NCBI RefSeq assembly: GCF_902833045.1
Contig: NZ_CADFDU010000005.1
Location: 372,583 to 436,582, forward strand
DNA length: 64,000 nucleotides
Direction of reading: 5' to 3'
DNA from: Burkholderia sp. BCC0322
GTDB taxonomy: Bacteria > Pseudomonadota > Gammaproteobacteria > Burkholderiales > Burkholderiaceae
The stretch's first letter is position 1. Every line of letters begins with the position of its first letter. Shown piece after piece: positions 26,986-35,729 of this stretch. The notes under the pieces were generated by a model. That model worked only from the letters and a program-made list of their open reading frames with translations. It had not been told where the DNA came from and searched no databases. The translations under genes were made by a program, and so were the position numbers.

Positions 26986-27963
26986 ATGAACACGATCTTT
27001 TACGCCTTTTTGATTCTCACGTTCGTCGCGGTCGTGCTGGCGATCGAAGGCGCGTATCAATGGTGGAACGCGCGGCACGGCGCCGCCGCGCGCCGGATCG
27101 AGTCGCGGATTCGCGCGATGTCGGCCGGCGGCAACGTGCAGCAGGAGCGGCTGTCGATCCTGAAGAAGCGGATGCTCGACGAGTCGAAGCCGTTCGATCA
27201 GTGGCTGCTGCGCGTGCCGCGCGTGCATGCGCTCGATCTCCTGATCCAGCAATCGGGCCTCGACTGGACGCTGCCGAAGCTGATGGCGCTCAGCGCGGTG
27301 TTCGCGGCGCTCGCGTGGCTGGCGTTGAGCTTCGCCACGTTGCCGCAACTGGCCGCGCTGCCGATCGCGCTGTTTGCAGGCTGCCTGCCGACGATGTACG
27401 TGATGCGCAGCCGCAGGCGGCGCATGCGCAAGCTCGAACGGCAGTTGCCGGACATTTGCGACATGATTTCGCGCGCGCTGCGTTCCGGTCATTCGTTCAC
27501 GAGCACGCTCGGGATGGTGAGCGAAGAGTTTCCCGATCCGATGGGCGGCGAGTTCCGGATCACGTTCGACGAGGTCAACTACGGCGTGTCGCTGCACGAC
27601 GCGCTGATGAACTTCGCGACACGCGTGCCGGTGCAGGATCTGCGCTACTTCGTGATCGCGGTGCTGATCCAGCGCGAGACCGGCGGCAACCTGGCCGAGC
27701 TGCTCGACAGCATCTCCGCGCTGATCCGCGAGCGCTTCAAGCTGTTCGACAAGGTGCGCGTGCTGTCGGCGGAAGGGCGGCTGTCGGCGTGGATTCTCGG
27801 GCTGCTGCCGTTCGGGACCGCGGGGGCGATCGCGCTGCTCAACCGCGAGTTCCTGTCGGTGCTCTGGGAGGATCCGGCGGGGATCAGGATGATCGGCGTG
27901 ATGCTGGTGTCGATGGTCTTTGGTCTGCTCTGGATCCGCCGGATTGTCCGGATTCGCGTCTGA
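26986..27963 (+). CDS. tadB: inner-membrane platform protein TadB
   Basis: The 325-residue T2SF/GspF-type protein has an N-terminal anchor (about 3-20), helices near 95-135 and two C-terminal helices (about 265-320). The cytoplasmic GspF domain contains the typical LPDICDMISRALRSGHSF and VLIQRETGGNLAELLDSIS. It anchors the TadA motor in the inner membrane together with TadC. Confidence 0.92.
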   Translation: MNTIFYAFLILTFVAVVLAIEGAYQWWNARHGAAARRIESRIRAMSAGGNVQQERLSILKKRMLDESKPFDQWLLRVPRVHALDLLIQQSGLDWTLPKLMALSAVFAALAWLALSFATLPQLAALPIALFAGCLPTMYVMRSRRRRMRKLERQLPDICDMISRALRSGHSFTSTLGMVSEEFPDPMGGEFRITFDEVNYGVSLHDALMNFATRVPVQDLRYFVIAVLIQRETGGNLAELLDSISALIRERFKLFDKVRVLSAEGRLSAWILGLLPFGTAGAIALLNREFLSVLWEDPAGIRMIGVMLVSMVFGLLWIRRIVRIRV

Positions 27964-27999
27964 CGCGCCAATCGAATCACGAACCGTTGCGAGGCTGTC

Positions 28000-28962
28000 A
28001 TGCCAAACCTGAGCGTAGTCCACGCCGTGATGCTGGTCGGCTTGTTCCTCTTCGTGGCCGGCGGCGTGCTCGTCGCGATGCTGCTGTTCGCGCCGCGCAA
28101 TATCCAGCGCCGCATCCAGCAGGCCGGCGGCGCCGGCGTGGCCTCCGGCGACGGCGACGACATGGCGTCGCGCTGGGTCGCGAAGCTGGTGGAGCTGTCG
28201 ACCCCGATCTCGAAGCTGTCGGTGCCGAAGGAGGGCTGGGAGAGTTCGCCGCTGCGCGTCCGGCTCATGAATGCCGGCTGGCGCAACCCGAGCGCGGCCG
28301 CGCTGTATTTCACCGCCAAGACGGTACTCGCGCTCGCGTTGCCGTGCGCGGCGCTGCTGGTGCTGATCACGACCCGGCTCGGGGACGAGCGCGCGATCCT
28401 GTCGGTGATCCTCGTCGTGCTGGCCGGGTTCGGCTATTACATCCCGAACATCGTGCTGTCGCAGCGGATCAAGGTGCGCCAGCAGAAGATCTTCGAGGAT
28501 TTCCCGGACGCCCTCGACCTGCTTACCGTGTGCGTCGAAGCGGGGTTGGGGCTCGACGCCGCGCTGATGAAGGTGAGCGAGGAACTGCGTTTCAGCAGCG
28601 AGGTGGTCTCGAGCGAATTCGACCTGATGCTGCTCGAGATGCGCTCCGGCTTCGCGAAGGAGGCGGCGCTGCGCAATCTCGCGCTGCGTACCGGCACGGA
28701 AGACATCGAGTCGTTCTGCACGATGCTGATCCAGGCCGACCGGTTCGGCACGAGCATCAGCGAATCGCTGCGCGTGCTGTCGGACTTGCTGCGCACGCGG
28801 CGCCGTATGCGCGCGGAGGAGCGGGCCGCGAAGATCGCGCTGAAGCTGCTGTTCCCGCTGATCTTCTGCATCTTCCCGTCGCTGATGCTGGTGCTGCTCG
28901 GGCCGGCGATGATTCACGTCTATCGCGTGCTGCTGCCGACCTTCGTCGGGATGTCGCCGTGA
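28000..28962 (+). CDS. tadC: inner-membrane platform protein TadC
   Basis: The 320-residue GspF-type protein is related to TadB: N-terminal helix (about 8-28), paired helices near 107-150, the FPDALDLLTVCVEAGLGLDA and MLIQADRFGTSISESLRVLS segments and C-terminal helices. It is the last pilus gene here; no tadD, tadE, tadF or full tadG follows, so the locus is a reduced one. Confidence 0.92.
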   Translation: MPNLSVVHAVMLVGLFLFVAGGVLVAMLLFAPRNIQRRIQQAGGAGVASGDGDDMASRWVAKLVELSTPISKLSVPKEGWESSPLRVRLMNAGWRNPSAAALYFTAKTVLALALPCAALLVLITTRLGDERAILSVILVVLAGFGYYIPNIVLSQRIKVRQQKIFEDFPDALDLLTVCVEAGLGLDAALMKVSEELRFSSEVVSSEFDLMLLEMRSGFAKEAALRNLALRTGTEDIESFCTMLIQADRFGTSISESLRVLSDLLRTRRRMRAEERAAKIALKLLFPLIFCIFPSLMLVLLGPAMIHVYRVLLPTFVGMSP

Positions 28963-29024
28963 GCGGCGAGCCGGCGTCATGCCGGGATCGGCGGGATCGT
29001 CTGAATCGTCGATAAAGGTTCTGC

Positions 29025-29055
29025 GTGCCGGACGGCCGCTCCCGCCGGCCGGCAC
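29025..29055 (+). terminator. possible terminator after tadC
   Basis: GTGCCGG (29025-29031) pairs with CCGGCAC (29049-29055), with further GC pairing inside. It is 62 bp after the tadC stop. No T-run follows. Confidence 0.4.
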
Positions 29056-29202
29056 GGTAACGGGCTTCATGGAAGCGCCCTCGCCAGGCGGCGCCGCGAG
29101 ACAGGTCGACCATAGCGGCGTCAAGGCATCCTGGACCCATGGTCGGCCATGGAACTAGCCGTAGTCCACCGCCTGATCGGCTGCCCCCTACTGCTAACCT
29201 GA

Positions 29203-29225
29203 ATGCCGGCGACGTTTGCCGGCAT
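29203..29225. repeat. perfect inverted repeat upstream of the SPFH operon
   Basis: ATGCCGGC and GCCGGCAT are separated by GACGTTT. It could be a stem-loop or an operator about 470-490 bp upstream of the SPFH/P-type ATPase operon. Confidence 0.35.
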
Positions 29226-29692
29226 CGCGTTGTGCGCGATGACCCGGCAGTCACGGGTCGCAATCGGCGCTCCAGCGCCTCCCGAACGCAAGCGTTGCGA
29301 CGACGGGATCGGCGCCGCGCGATAACCTGAACGCTGCCGGCAACGGTCCCGACGCGCCGCGTCGGCGCTTCGGGATCGACAAGGCCGCCTCTGACCCGTT
29401 GTGCAACGGCGAGCGTATCCGCATCGCGTTCGTGCCGATCTCCGGCCGCGTGCTGGAGATCGGGCCGGCTACGTAACGGCATCTGATCTGAATCCGGGAG
29501 GATTCGCGGCGCGGGCGGTGGAAGGACGCATGGCCCGCCATGCGCCGGAAAAATCCGATCCGCACGATTGTTTCGCCGGTCACGTCAATTGCATCGATAC
29601 CTTGAGTTTCATCATCCAGCGCGCTACATTGCCGCTCGCAGATTTCCGCATGGACTCCTGCTCATCTTGTAATGCGTACGTAAGGAACCCCG

Positions 29693-31588
29693 ATGGGGCA
29701 ACAGGCGGAAGGCAACGACGACATTCCCGGCAACCCGACCGGCCGCGACGCGCTCGCGCCGGTCGCAGGGGCCGCCGCATTGCTGGTCGTCGCGCTCGGC
29801 ACGCTGGGCGCCGTCGACGTTCTGCCCGCGGATCTGCGCTGGTGCGCGCCGCTCGCCAGCGCATGGTGCAACGTGCTCGTCGTCGCGATCGGCGTGCTGC
29901 TCGCCCACCGTGCGCGCCGCCCTCTCCCGGAAGGGACGGCCATCACGCTGATCGGCGACTGGCTGCGTAGCGCGTTCAGCCGCAAGCAGGAGCCGGAGCA
30001 CGACGACAACCCGTGGCCGGCGATCGTCGCCGCGATCGACTGGCGGCCATGGGCCGTCGCCGCCGGCGGCGTGCTCTCCGTCGCGCTGGCCGCGCTCGCG
30101 TGGCAGCCGCCGTCGCCCGCGATGCTGGTGCGCGCGATGGCGGCGCCCGAACCCACGCTCGCGGCCGGCGCGGCCTGCATCGTCCTCGCCTTTCTGACGC
30201 TCGTCGCCGAGCGCCATCATGCGGCGGCGGCCAGCGGTTCGGCGGTGTCCGCGTCACTCAAGCGGGTGCTGCGCGTCGCGCTCGCCACCGCGCTCGCGGG
30301 TGCGCTCGCCGCCGCCTGGTTCGCGTTCCGGCACCGCACCGCAGACTGGCTCGTGCATGCGGTCGCGCTGCTCAATGCAGCCGTCGCCGCGGAACTGGCG
30401 CTGCGCGGCGTGCTGACGTGGTTTGCGGTGCCGCGCGGCGCCGTCGTGCCGACCAGCGCGATCGCCGGGCTGCTGAGCCGGCGCCCGTCGCCGTTCGCGT
30501 CGCTCGGCGCGGAGCTGCGCCATCGTTATGGCATCGATCTGCGGCAGAGCTGGGGCTGGCGCAGCTTCGTGCGGCTGCTGCCTGCCGCGCTCGCCGCCAC
30601 CGCCGCGTGTGCATGGCTGCTCACCGCCGTCGTCGTGCTGAACCCGGAGCAGCGCGCCGTCTATGAACGGTTCGGCGCGCCGGTCGCGGTCTGGCAGCCG
30701 GGCCTGCACGTCGGTCTGCCCTGGCCGTTCGGGCGCGCGCGCATCGTCGACAACGGCGCGGTGCACCAGGTCGCGATCGCGGGCAGCGCGAATGACGGCA
30801 GCGCCGATACGTCGCCCGTGCCGGCCGACGGCCCGACCCCCGAACGCCTCGACCGTCTGTGGGATGTGCCGCACCCGTGGGAAACCACGCAGGTGATCGC
30901 CGGCGCGAACGGCGACCGCCAGAACTTCCAGATCGTCAACGCCGACGTGCGGGTCGACTACCGTCTCGGCCTGACCGATGCCGATGCGCGCGCGGCGCTC
31001 TATCGGACGATCGACCCGGAAAGCACGGTGCGCACGAGCGCCAATCGCGAACTCGTGCACTACCTCGCATCGCATACGCTCGAATCGCTGCTGGAAACGA
31101 ACCAGGCCGCGATGGCCGACCAGCTGAAGCGCGCGATCCAGCAGCAGCTCGACCGGCTGCAAAGCGGGGTCGACGTGATCGCGGTCGTGATCGAGAGCGT
31201 GCATCCGCCGACCGGTGCGGCCGCCGCCTTCCACGACGTGCAGGCCGCGCAGATCCGCGCGCAGGGCAGCGTCGCGCAGGCGCGCGGCTTCGCGGCCGGC
31301 CTGCTCGGCAACGCGCAGCAGCAGGCGCTCGAACGGGTCGCGCACGCCGAGGCGCAGGCCGGCGACACGGTGTCGTCGGCGCGCGTGCAGCAGATCGATT
31401 TCGACGCCGACCTGGTCGCGTACCGGCTCGGTGGCCCCGCGTTTCCGTTCGAGTACTACCTCGACCGGCTGCAGCGTGGGTTGAGTAACGCGCGCATGAC
31501 GATCATCGACGACCGGCTTGCCGACGGCACGCGGGCGACCGTCGATCTTCGCAACACCCCTGCCGGCGATCTGGCCGGCATCCATTGA
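29693..31588 (+). CDS. multi-spanning SPFH-domain protein (HflK-like)
   Basis: The 631-residue protein has about seven hydrophobic segments in the first 312 residues, far more than HflK, then an SPFH/prohibitin domain (about 313-560) beginning VVVLNPEQRAVYERFGAP and containing NADVRVDYRL and IDVIAV-type strands, and an Ala/Gln-rich helical tail (QGSVAQARGFAAGLL). SPFH proteins build membrane microdomains and scaffold other membrane proteins. AAGGAACCCCG precedes the ATG. It is the first gene of a four-gene operon ending in a heavy-metal ATPase; a proteolysis partner such as FtsH is not encoded nearby. Confidence 0.85.
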   Translation: MGQQAEGNDDIPGNPTGRDALAPVAGAAALLVVALGTLGAVDVLPADLRWCAPLASAWCNVLVVAIGVLLAHRARRPLPEGTAITLIGDWLRSAFSRKQEPEHDDNPWPAIVAAIDWRPWAVAAGGVLSVALAALAWQPPSPAMLVRAMAAPEPTLAAGAACIVLAFLTLVAERHHAAAASGSAVSASLKRVLRVALATALAGALAAAWFAFRHRTADWLVHAVALLNAAVAAELALRGVLTWFAVPRGAVVPTSAIAGLLSRRPSPFASLGAELRHRYGIDLRQSWGWRSFVRLLPAALAATAACAWLLTAVVVLNPEQRAVYERFGAPVAVWQPGLHVGLPWPFGRARIVDNGAVHQVAIAGSANDGSADTSPVPADGPTPERLDRLWDVPHPWETTQVIAGANGDRQNFQIVNADVRVDYRLGLTDADARAALYRTIDPESTVRTSANRELVHYLASHTLESLLETNQAAMADQLKRAIQQQLDRLQSGVDVIAVVIESVHPPTGAAAAFHDVQAAQIRAQGSVAQARGFAAGLLGNAQQQALERVAHAEAQAGDTVSSARVQQIDFDADLVAYRLGGPAFPFEYYLDRLQRGLSNARMTIIDDRLADGTRATVDLRNTPAGDLAGIH

Positions 31589-31681
31589 CATGTCTCGGCG
31601 TTATCCGCGCGGGCGGCGCAGCACGGCGGCAGGCCGTGCCGCCGCCCCGCACGCGGGCGACGCCGCACCCGGGGCGACATC

Positions 31682-32725
31682 GTGAGTCTGTTTCATTCGC
31701 ACGCGCATGATCATGCGCACCACGGCCATGGCCATGACCACCATCATCACGCGCATCACGGTGCACCGCAGCCGCCCGGCGCGTTTCGCCTGCGCGTCGC
31801 GATCGCGCTGCTGTGCGTGCTCGTCGCGCTCGCGGTCGCAAGCTTCGTGCAGGTACGCGCCGGCGAGGCCTCGGTCGTCACGCGGTTCGGGCGGCCCGTG
31901 CGCGTGCTGCTCGAACCCGGGCTCGCGTGGCGGCTGCCTGCGCCGATCGATGCGGTGACGCCCGTCGACCTGCGCCTGCACACCACGTCGAGCGGCCTGC
32001 AGGACGTCGGCACCCGCGACGGGCTGCGCATCATCGTCGAGGCTTACGTCGCGTGGCGCGTGCCGGCCGATGCGCGCGACATCGGGCGTTTCATGCGGGC
32101 GGTCGGCAACGAGCCGGACGAAGCGGCGCGGCAGATCCGCTCGCTCGTCGGCTCCGCCTTGCAGACGACGTCGGCCGGGTACGATCTCGCGTCGCTCGTG
32201 AACACCGATCCGGCCCAGGTGAAGATCGGCGAATTCGAGGACGCGCTGCGCCGGCAGATCGACGCGCAGCTCTATGCGGCATACGGCGTGCGGGTCGCCC
32301 AGGTCGGGCTCGAGCGGCTCACGCTGCCGGCCGTCACGCTTGCCGCGACGGTCGACCGGATGAGCGCCGAACGCGAGACCGTAGCCGCGCAGCGTACCGC
32401 GGACGGCAATCGCGAGGCCGCGCAGATCCGCTCGGACGCCGAGCGCGACGCGCGCATCGCACTGGCCGACGCGAACGTGAAAGCGGCCGGCATCGAAGCG
32501 CAATCGCGCAAGGACGCGGCCGACATCTACGGCAAGAGCTATGCGGGTAACCCGCACCTGTACACGATGCTGCGTTCGCTCGACACGCTGAACGCGGTGG
32601 TCGGCACCAATACGAACCTGATCCTGCGCACCGACGCCGCGCCGTTCCGCGTGCTCGTGCAGGGCCCGGGCGACGCGTCGGGGCAGGCAGCACCCGCGCC
32701 CAACGCGCACAAGGCCAGGCGATGA
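31682..32725 (+). CDS. SPFH-domain protein (HflC-like) with histidine-rich N terminus
   Basis: The 347-residue protein begins with a tail holding 14 His between residues 5 and 26 (HSHAHDHAHH, then HDHHHHAHH), a likely metal-binding patch on the cytoplasmic side. One membrane helix (about 36-58) follows, then an SPFH domain (VRAGEASVVTRFGRPVRVLL, GLRIIVEAYVAWRV, AYGVRVAQVGLERLTLP) and a charged coiled coil (SAERETVAAQRTADGNREAA). The start is GTG 31682 with a weak purine-rich site. Its TGA overlaps the next ATG (ATGA), so translation is coupled. Confidence 0.86.
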   Translation: MSLFHSHAHDHAHHGHGHDHHHHAHHGAPQPPGAFRLRVAIALLCVLVALAVASFVQVRAGEASVVTRFGRPVRVLLEPGLAWRLPAPIDAVTPVDLRLHTTSSGLQDVGTRDGLRIIVEAYVAWRVPADARDIGRFMRAVGNEPDEAARQIRSLVGSALQTTSAGYDLASLVNTDPAQVKIGEFEDALRRQIDAQLYAAYGVRVAQVGLERLTLPAVTLAATVDRMSAERETVAAQRTADGNREAAQIRSDAERDARIALADANVKAAGIEAQSRKDAADIYGKSYAGNPHLYTMLRSLDTLNAVVGTNTNLILRTDAAPFRVLVQGPGDASGQAAPAPNAHKARR

Positions 32726-33765
32726 GCGAACCGTCCGCACCGCCGCTCGGGCCGGGCGCGCAGGCCGTGCGCCTGTCGTTCTGGTTCGTCGCCGCGCTCG
32801 CGGTGCTCGCCGCGTGCGCGTGGGCCGGCTCGAACATCCGGCGGATTCCGGCGGACAGCCGCGCGGTCGTGATGCGCTTCGGCGCGCTCGTGCGCACCCA
32901 GGACGCCGGGCTCGTGCTCGCCTGGCCGCAGCCGTTCGAATCGGTCCTGCTCGTGCCGGGCGCCGCGCGCGTGCTCGAACAGCGGATCCGCTCGCTCGAT
33001 CGCGATCCGCGGGCGCTCGCGCCGTCCGCGCAGGGTGTCGCGCGGCTGCCCGACGCGCTGGCCGGTTCCGGCTACGTGCTGACCGGCGACGGCGGCGCGG
33101 TCGCGTTGAGCGCGGTGCTCTATTACCGGGTCAGCGATCCGTACGCGTACGTGCTGCAGCGGGACCGTCTCGACGCGGCGCTCGAGCGGATCGTCTCCGC
33201 GTCGGCCGTCGAGGTCGCGGCGAGCCGCGATCTCGACGCGATCCTGGTCGCGCGCCCCGAGCAACTGGCCGCCGACCGGCAGATGGCCGCGCGTCGCGAA
33301 CGCTTGCGCGGCGATCTCGCCGATGCGATCGCGCGGCACCTGCGCGCACTCGACGCGGCGCACGCGGGGCTCGGCGTCGAAGTCGCGCGCGTCGACGTGC
33401 AGCCCGCGTTTCCCGGTGCGGCCGCCGATGCGTTCAACGCGGTGCTGACGTCACTGCAGGTCGCCGAGCGGACCATCGCCGAAGCGCGCACCGCCGCCGA
33501 ACAGCGGCGGCAGGACGCCCAGCAGGATGCCGACCGGATCGTCCAGGACGCGCAGGCTCACGCGGCCGAACGCGTCGCCACCGCGCAGACCGACACGCTG
33601 GAAATCCGGCAACTCGATGCGACGCTGCGCGAGAACGGCGATCCGGGGCTGCTGGCGCGGCTGTATCGCGATCGCGTGCAGCGCGTGCTGTCGAAAGCCG
33701 GGCGCGTGACGACGATCGATCCGCACGACACCTCGAACCTGATCCTGCCCGGAACCGCCCGATGA
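32722..33765 (+). CDS. SPFH-domain protein (HflK-like), third of operon
   Basis: The 347-residue protein has one N-terminal membrane helix (about 17-36), an SPFH domain (IPADSRAVVMRFGALVRTQD, VALSAVLYYRVSDPYAYV) and a long Ala/Gln/Arg coiled coil (TIAEARTAAEQRRQDAQQDA) typical of HflK-type oligomers. It overlaps both neighbours by 4 bp (ATGA), so the three SPFH/ATPase genes 2-4 form a translationally coupled set. It is most likely a structural partner of the His-rich protein. Confidence 0.86.
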   Translation: MSEPSAPPLGPGAQAVRLSFWFVAALAVLAACAWAGSNIRRIPADSRAVVMRFGALVRTQDAGLVLAWPQPFESVLLVPGAARVLEQRIRSLDRDPRALAPSAQGVARLPDALAGSGYVLTGDGGAVALSAVLYYRVSDPYAYVLQRDRLDAALERIVSASAVEVAASRDLDAILVARPEQLAADRQMAARRERLRGDLADAIARHLRALDAAHAGLGVEVARVDVQPAFPGAAADAFNAVLTSLQVAERTIAEARTAAEQRRQDAQQDADRIVQDAQAHAAERVATAQTDTLEIRQLDATLRENGDPGLLARLYRDRVQRVLSKAGRVTTIDPHDTSNLILPGTAR

Positions 33766-35705
33766 ATTCGTTCGCCGAACCGGCCGTGCAGCCGGACGCC
33801 GCTCCCGCCGGCAACGCGGTCTATGCGCTGTCCTCCGACGAGCGCCGCACGATCACGCGGCAGATTGCGCTGGCGCTGCTCGCGGGCGGCCTGCTCGTGC
33901 TGTCGTTCGCGTGGCGCATGCTGTCCGACGGCGGCGACACGCTTGCGCAACTGCTCGCCGCGCTCGCGTCGCTGATCGTCGCGGGGCCGGTGTTCGCGAG
34001 CGCGTGGCACAGCCTGCGCGCGCCGAGCCTGCACGGCGTGACCGATCGCCTGATCGCGCTCGCGATGCTGGCCGCGTGGGCGATCGGCGACATGACGACG
34101 GCCGCGCTGCTGCCGATCGTGATGACGTTCGGCCATGCGCTCGAAGAGCGCAGCGTGCTCGGTTCGCAGGAAGCGATCCGCGCGCTCGGCCAGTTGACGG
34201 CCGGCCGCGTGCGCCGCATCGACGCCGACGGCAGCGTCGCCGAAGTCGCGTATGACGCGCTGCGTGCGGGCGACCGCATCGAAGTGGTGGCCGGCGCGCG
34301 CATTCCGGTCGACGGCACCGTGGTGGCGGGCACGTCGAGCGTCGACAACGGGCCGATCACCGGAGAATCGGTGCCGCACGACGTTGATTCCGGTAGCACG
34401 GTGTATGGCGGCGCGCTGAATCTCGACGGCGTGCTGCGTATCGAGGTCACCCACACCGGCAAGGATTCGACGCTCGGCAAGATCATCGCGCTGATGCAGC
34501 ACGCGGAGCAGGCGAAACCGCCCGTCACGCAGGTGCTCGAGCGGCACATGGGCGCGTATCTCGCGCTCGTCCTGCTGATCGCGGCGATCGTCTGGTTCAC
34601 GTCCGCGAATGCGTCGGCGATGCTCGCGGTCATCGTGGCCGCGTGCCCGTGCGCGCTGGTGCTCGCCGCGCCGTCCACGGCCATTGCCGGGATCGCGGTC
34701 GGCGCGCGGCACGGCATCCTGTTTCGCAATGCCGCGTTCCTCGACAAGATCGCCGAGGTCGATTCGCTCGTGATCGACAAGACGGGCACGCTCACCCGCG
34801 GGGAATTGCAGGTCCGGCAGGTGTGGCTGCAGCCCGGTGTCGACGGCGCGCAGGCGCGTGCGCTGGCCGCGCGGCTGGGCGAAAGCAGCGCGCACCCGGC
34901 GAGCCGGGCGCTCGTTCGCGATGCCGCCGCGTTCGGTCTCACCGGCGGCGCCGTCGCGCCGTTCGAACGCACGCGGGAATTGCGCGGGCTCGGCGTCGTC
35001 GCCGACACGCCGGACGGCACGGCCGTGCTGGGTCGTCCGGCGCTGCTGGCCGACCACGTCGGAGGTTTGCCTGCCGCCCCGGAAGGATTCGACGGGCCGC
35101 TCGTCGGCCTCGCGCTCGGCGGGCGGCTGCTCGCATGGTTCGGGTTCGCCGACACGATGAGGCCCGACGCGCGCGAAGCGCTCGCCGAGTTGCGGACACT
35201 GGGCCTGGCGCGGCAGACGCTGCTGACGGGCGACCTCGAACGCGTCGCCGGCAAAGTCGCGGCCGAGACGGGCATCGATACGGTAGTCGCGCAGGCGCTG
35301 CCGCACGACAAGCTCGACTACGTGATGCGCGAGATCGGTGCGGGCCTGCATCCGCTCGTCGTCGGCGACGGGCTGAACGACGTGCTGGCGATCAAGGCCG
35401 GCTCGACGAGCATCGCGATGGGCGAGCGCGGCGTCGACATCGCGATTGCGTCGGCCGATGTCGTGCTGCTGGGCGACGACCTGAAGCGGATTCCGACCTG
35501 CATCCGCCTTGGCCGCCAATGCCGGCGCACCGCGACCACCAACGCGGCGATCGGCCTCGCGTGGACGCTCGCGGTGATCGCGCTCGCCGCGACCGGGATG
35601 CTCGGCGCGGTGTGGGCGGCGATCCTGCACAACGTCGGCACGTTCATCGTGATCGCGAATGCAGGGCGGCTGTTGCGGATCGACGAGGACGTTCGCGGCG
35701 CGTGA
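33762..35705 (+). CDS. P1B-type heavy-metal-transporting ATPase
   Basis: The 647-residue P-type ATPase shows TGES (actuator), the membrane metal site Cys295-Pro-Cys297 (ACPCALVLAAPSTA), DKTGTLTRGE with phosphorylated Asp339, the HP motif His378-Pro379 of P1B pumps, and GDGLNDVLAIK. It lacks an N-terminal HMA or His-rich domain. The last membrane pair reads ILHNVGTFIVIANAGRLL; ZntA-type pumps have an Asp in this region, so the metal may differ from Zn/Cd/Pb. Its start overlaps the SPFH stop by ATGA. The operon suggests that the SPFH proteins organise, feed or regulate this pump. Confidence 0.9.
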   Translation: MNSFAEPAVQPDAAPAGNAVYALSSDERRTITRQIALALLAGGLLVLSFAWRMLSDGGDTLAQLLAALASLIVAGPVFASAWHSLRAPSLHGVTDRLIALAMLAAWAIGDMTTAALLPIVMTFGHALEERSVLGSQEAIRALGQLTAGRVRRIDADGSVAEVAYDALRAGDRIEVVAGARIPVDGTVVAGTSSVDNGPITGESVPHDVDSGSTVYGGALNLDGVLRIEVTHTGKDSTLGKIIALMQHAEQAKPPVTQVLERHMGAYLALVLLIAAIVWFTSANASAMLAVIVAACPCALVLAAPSTAIAGIAVGARHGILFRNAAFLDKIAEVDSLVIDKTGTLTRGELQVRQVWLQPGVDGAQARALAARLGESSAHPASRALVRDAAAFGLTGGAVAPFERTRELRGLGVVADTPDGTAVLGRPALLADHVGGLPAAPEGFDGPLVGLALGGRLLAWFGFADTMRPDAREALAELRTLGLARQTLLTGDLERVAGKVAAETGIDTVVAQALPHDKLDYVMREIGAGLHPLVVGDGLNDVLAIKAGSTSIAMGERGVDIAIASADVVLLGDDLKRIPTCIRLGRQCRRTATTNAAIGLAWTLAVIALAATGMLGAVWAAILHNVGTFIVIANAGRLLRIDEDVRGA

Positions 35706-35729
35706 GCGGACGCCAGGGTCGAACGGCCG

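Larger units (their letters stand above)
28963..29692. other. 730-bp intergenic region after tadC
   Basis: No supported gene. It holds a hairpin at 29025-29055 (GTGCCGG/CCGGCAC) that may end the tad transcript and a perfect 8-bp dyad at 29203-29225. The segment close to 29630-29690 has a lower GC content and AAGGA before the next start, so it probably contains the SPFH operon promoter. Confidence 0.45.

Noticed and set aside
25588-29124. Very long open frame (about 1178 codons) antisense to tadZ-tadA-tadB-tadC
   Set aside because: Composition is dominated by Arg, His, Gln and Ala with no domain pattern; it is the mirror of high-GC coding sequence on the plus strand.
29401-29970. 189-codon frame overlapping the start of the first SPFH gene
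   Set aside because: Arginine-rich in the overlapping part and without family features; the SPFH frame has the ribosome site and domains.
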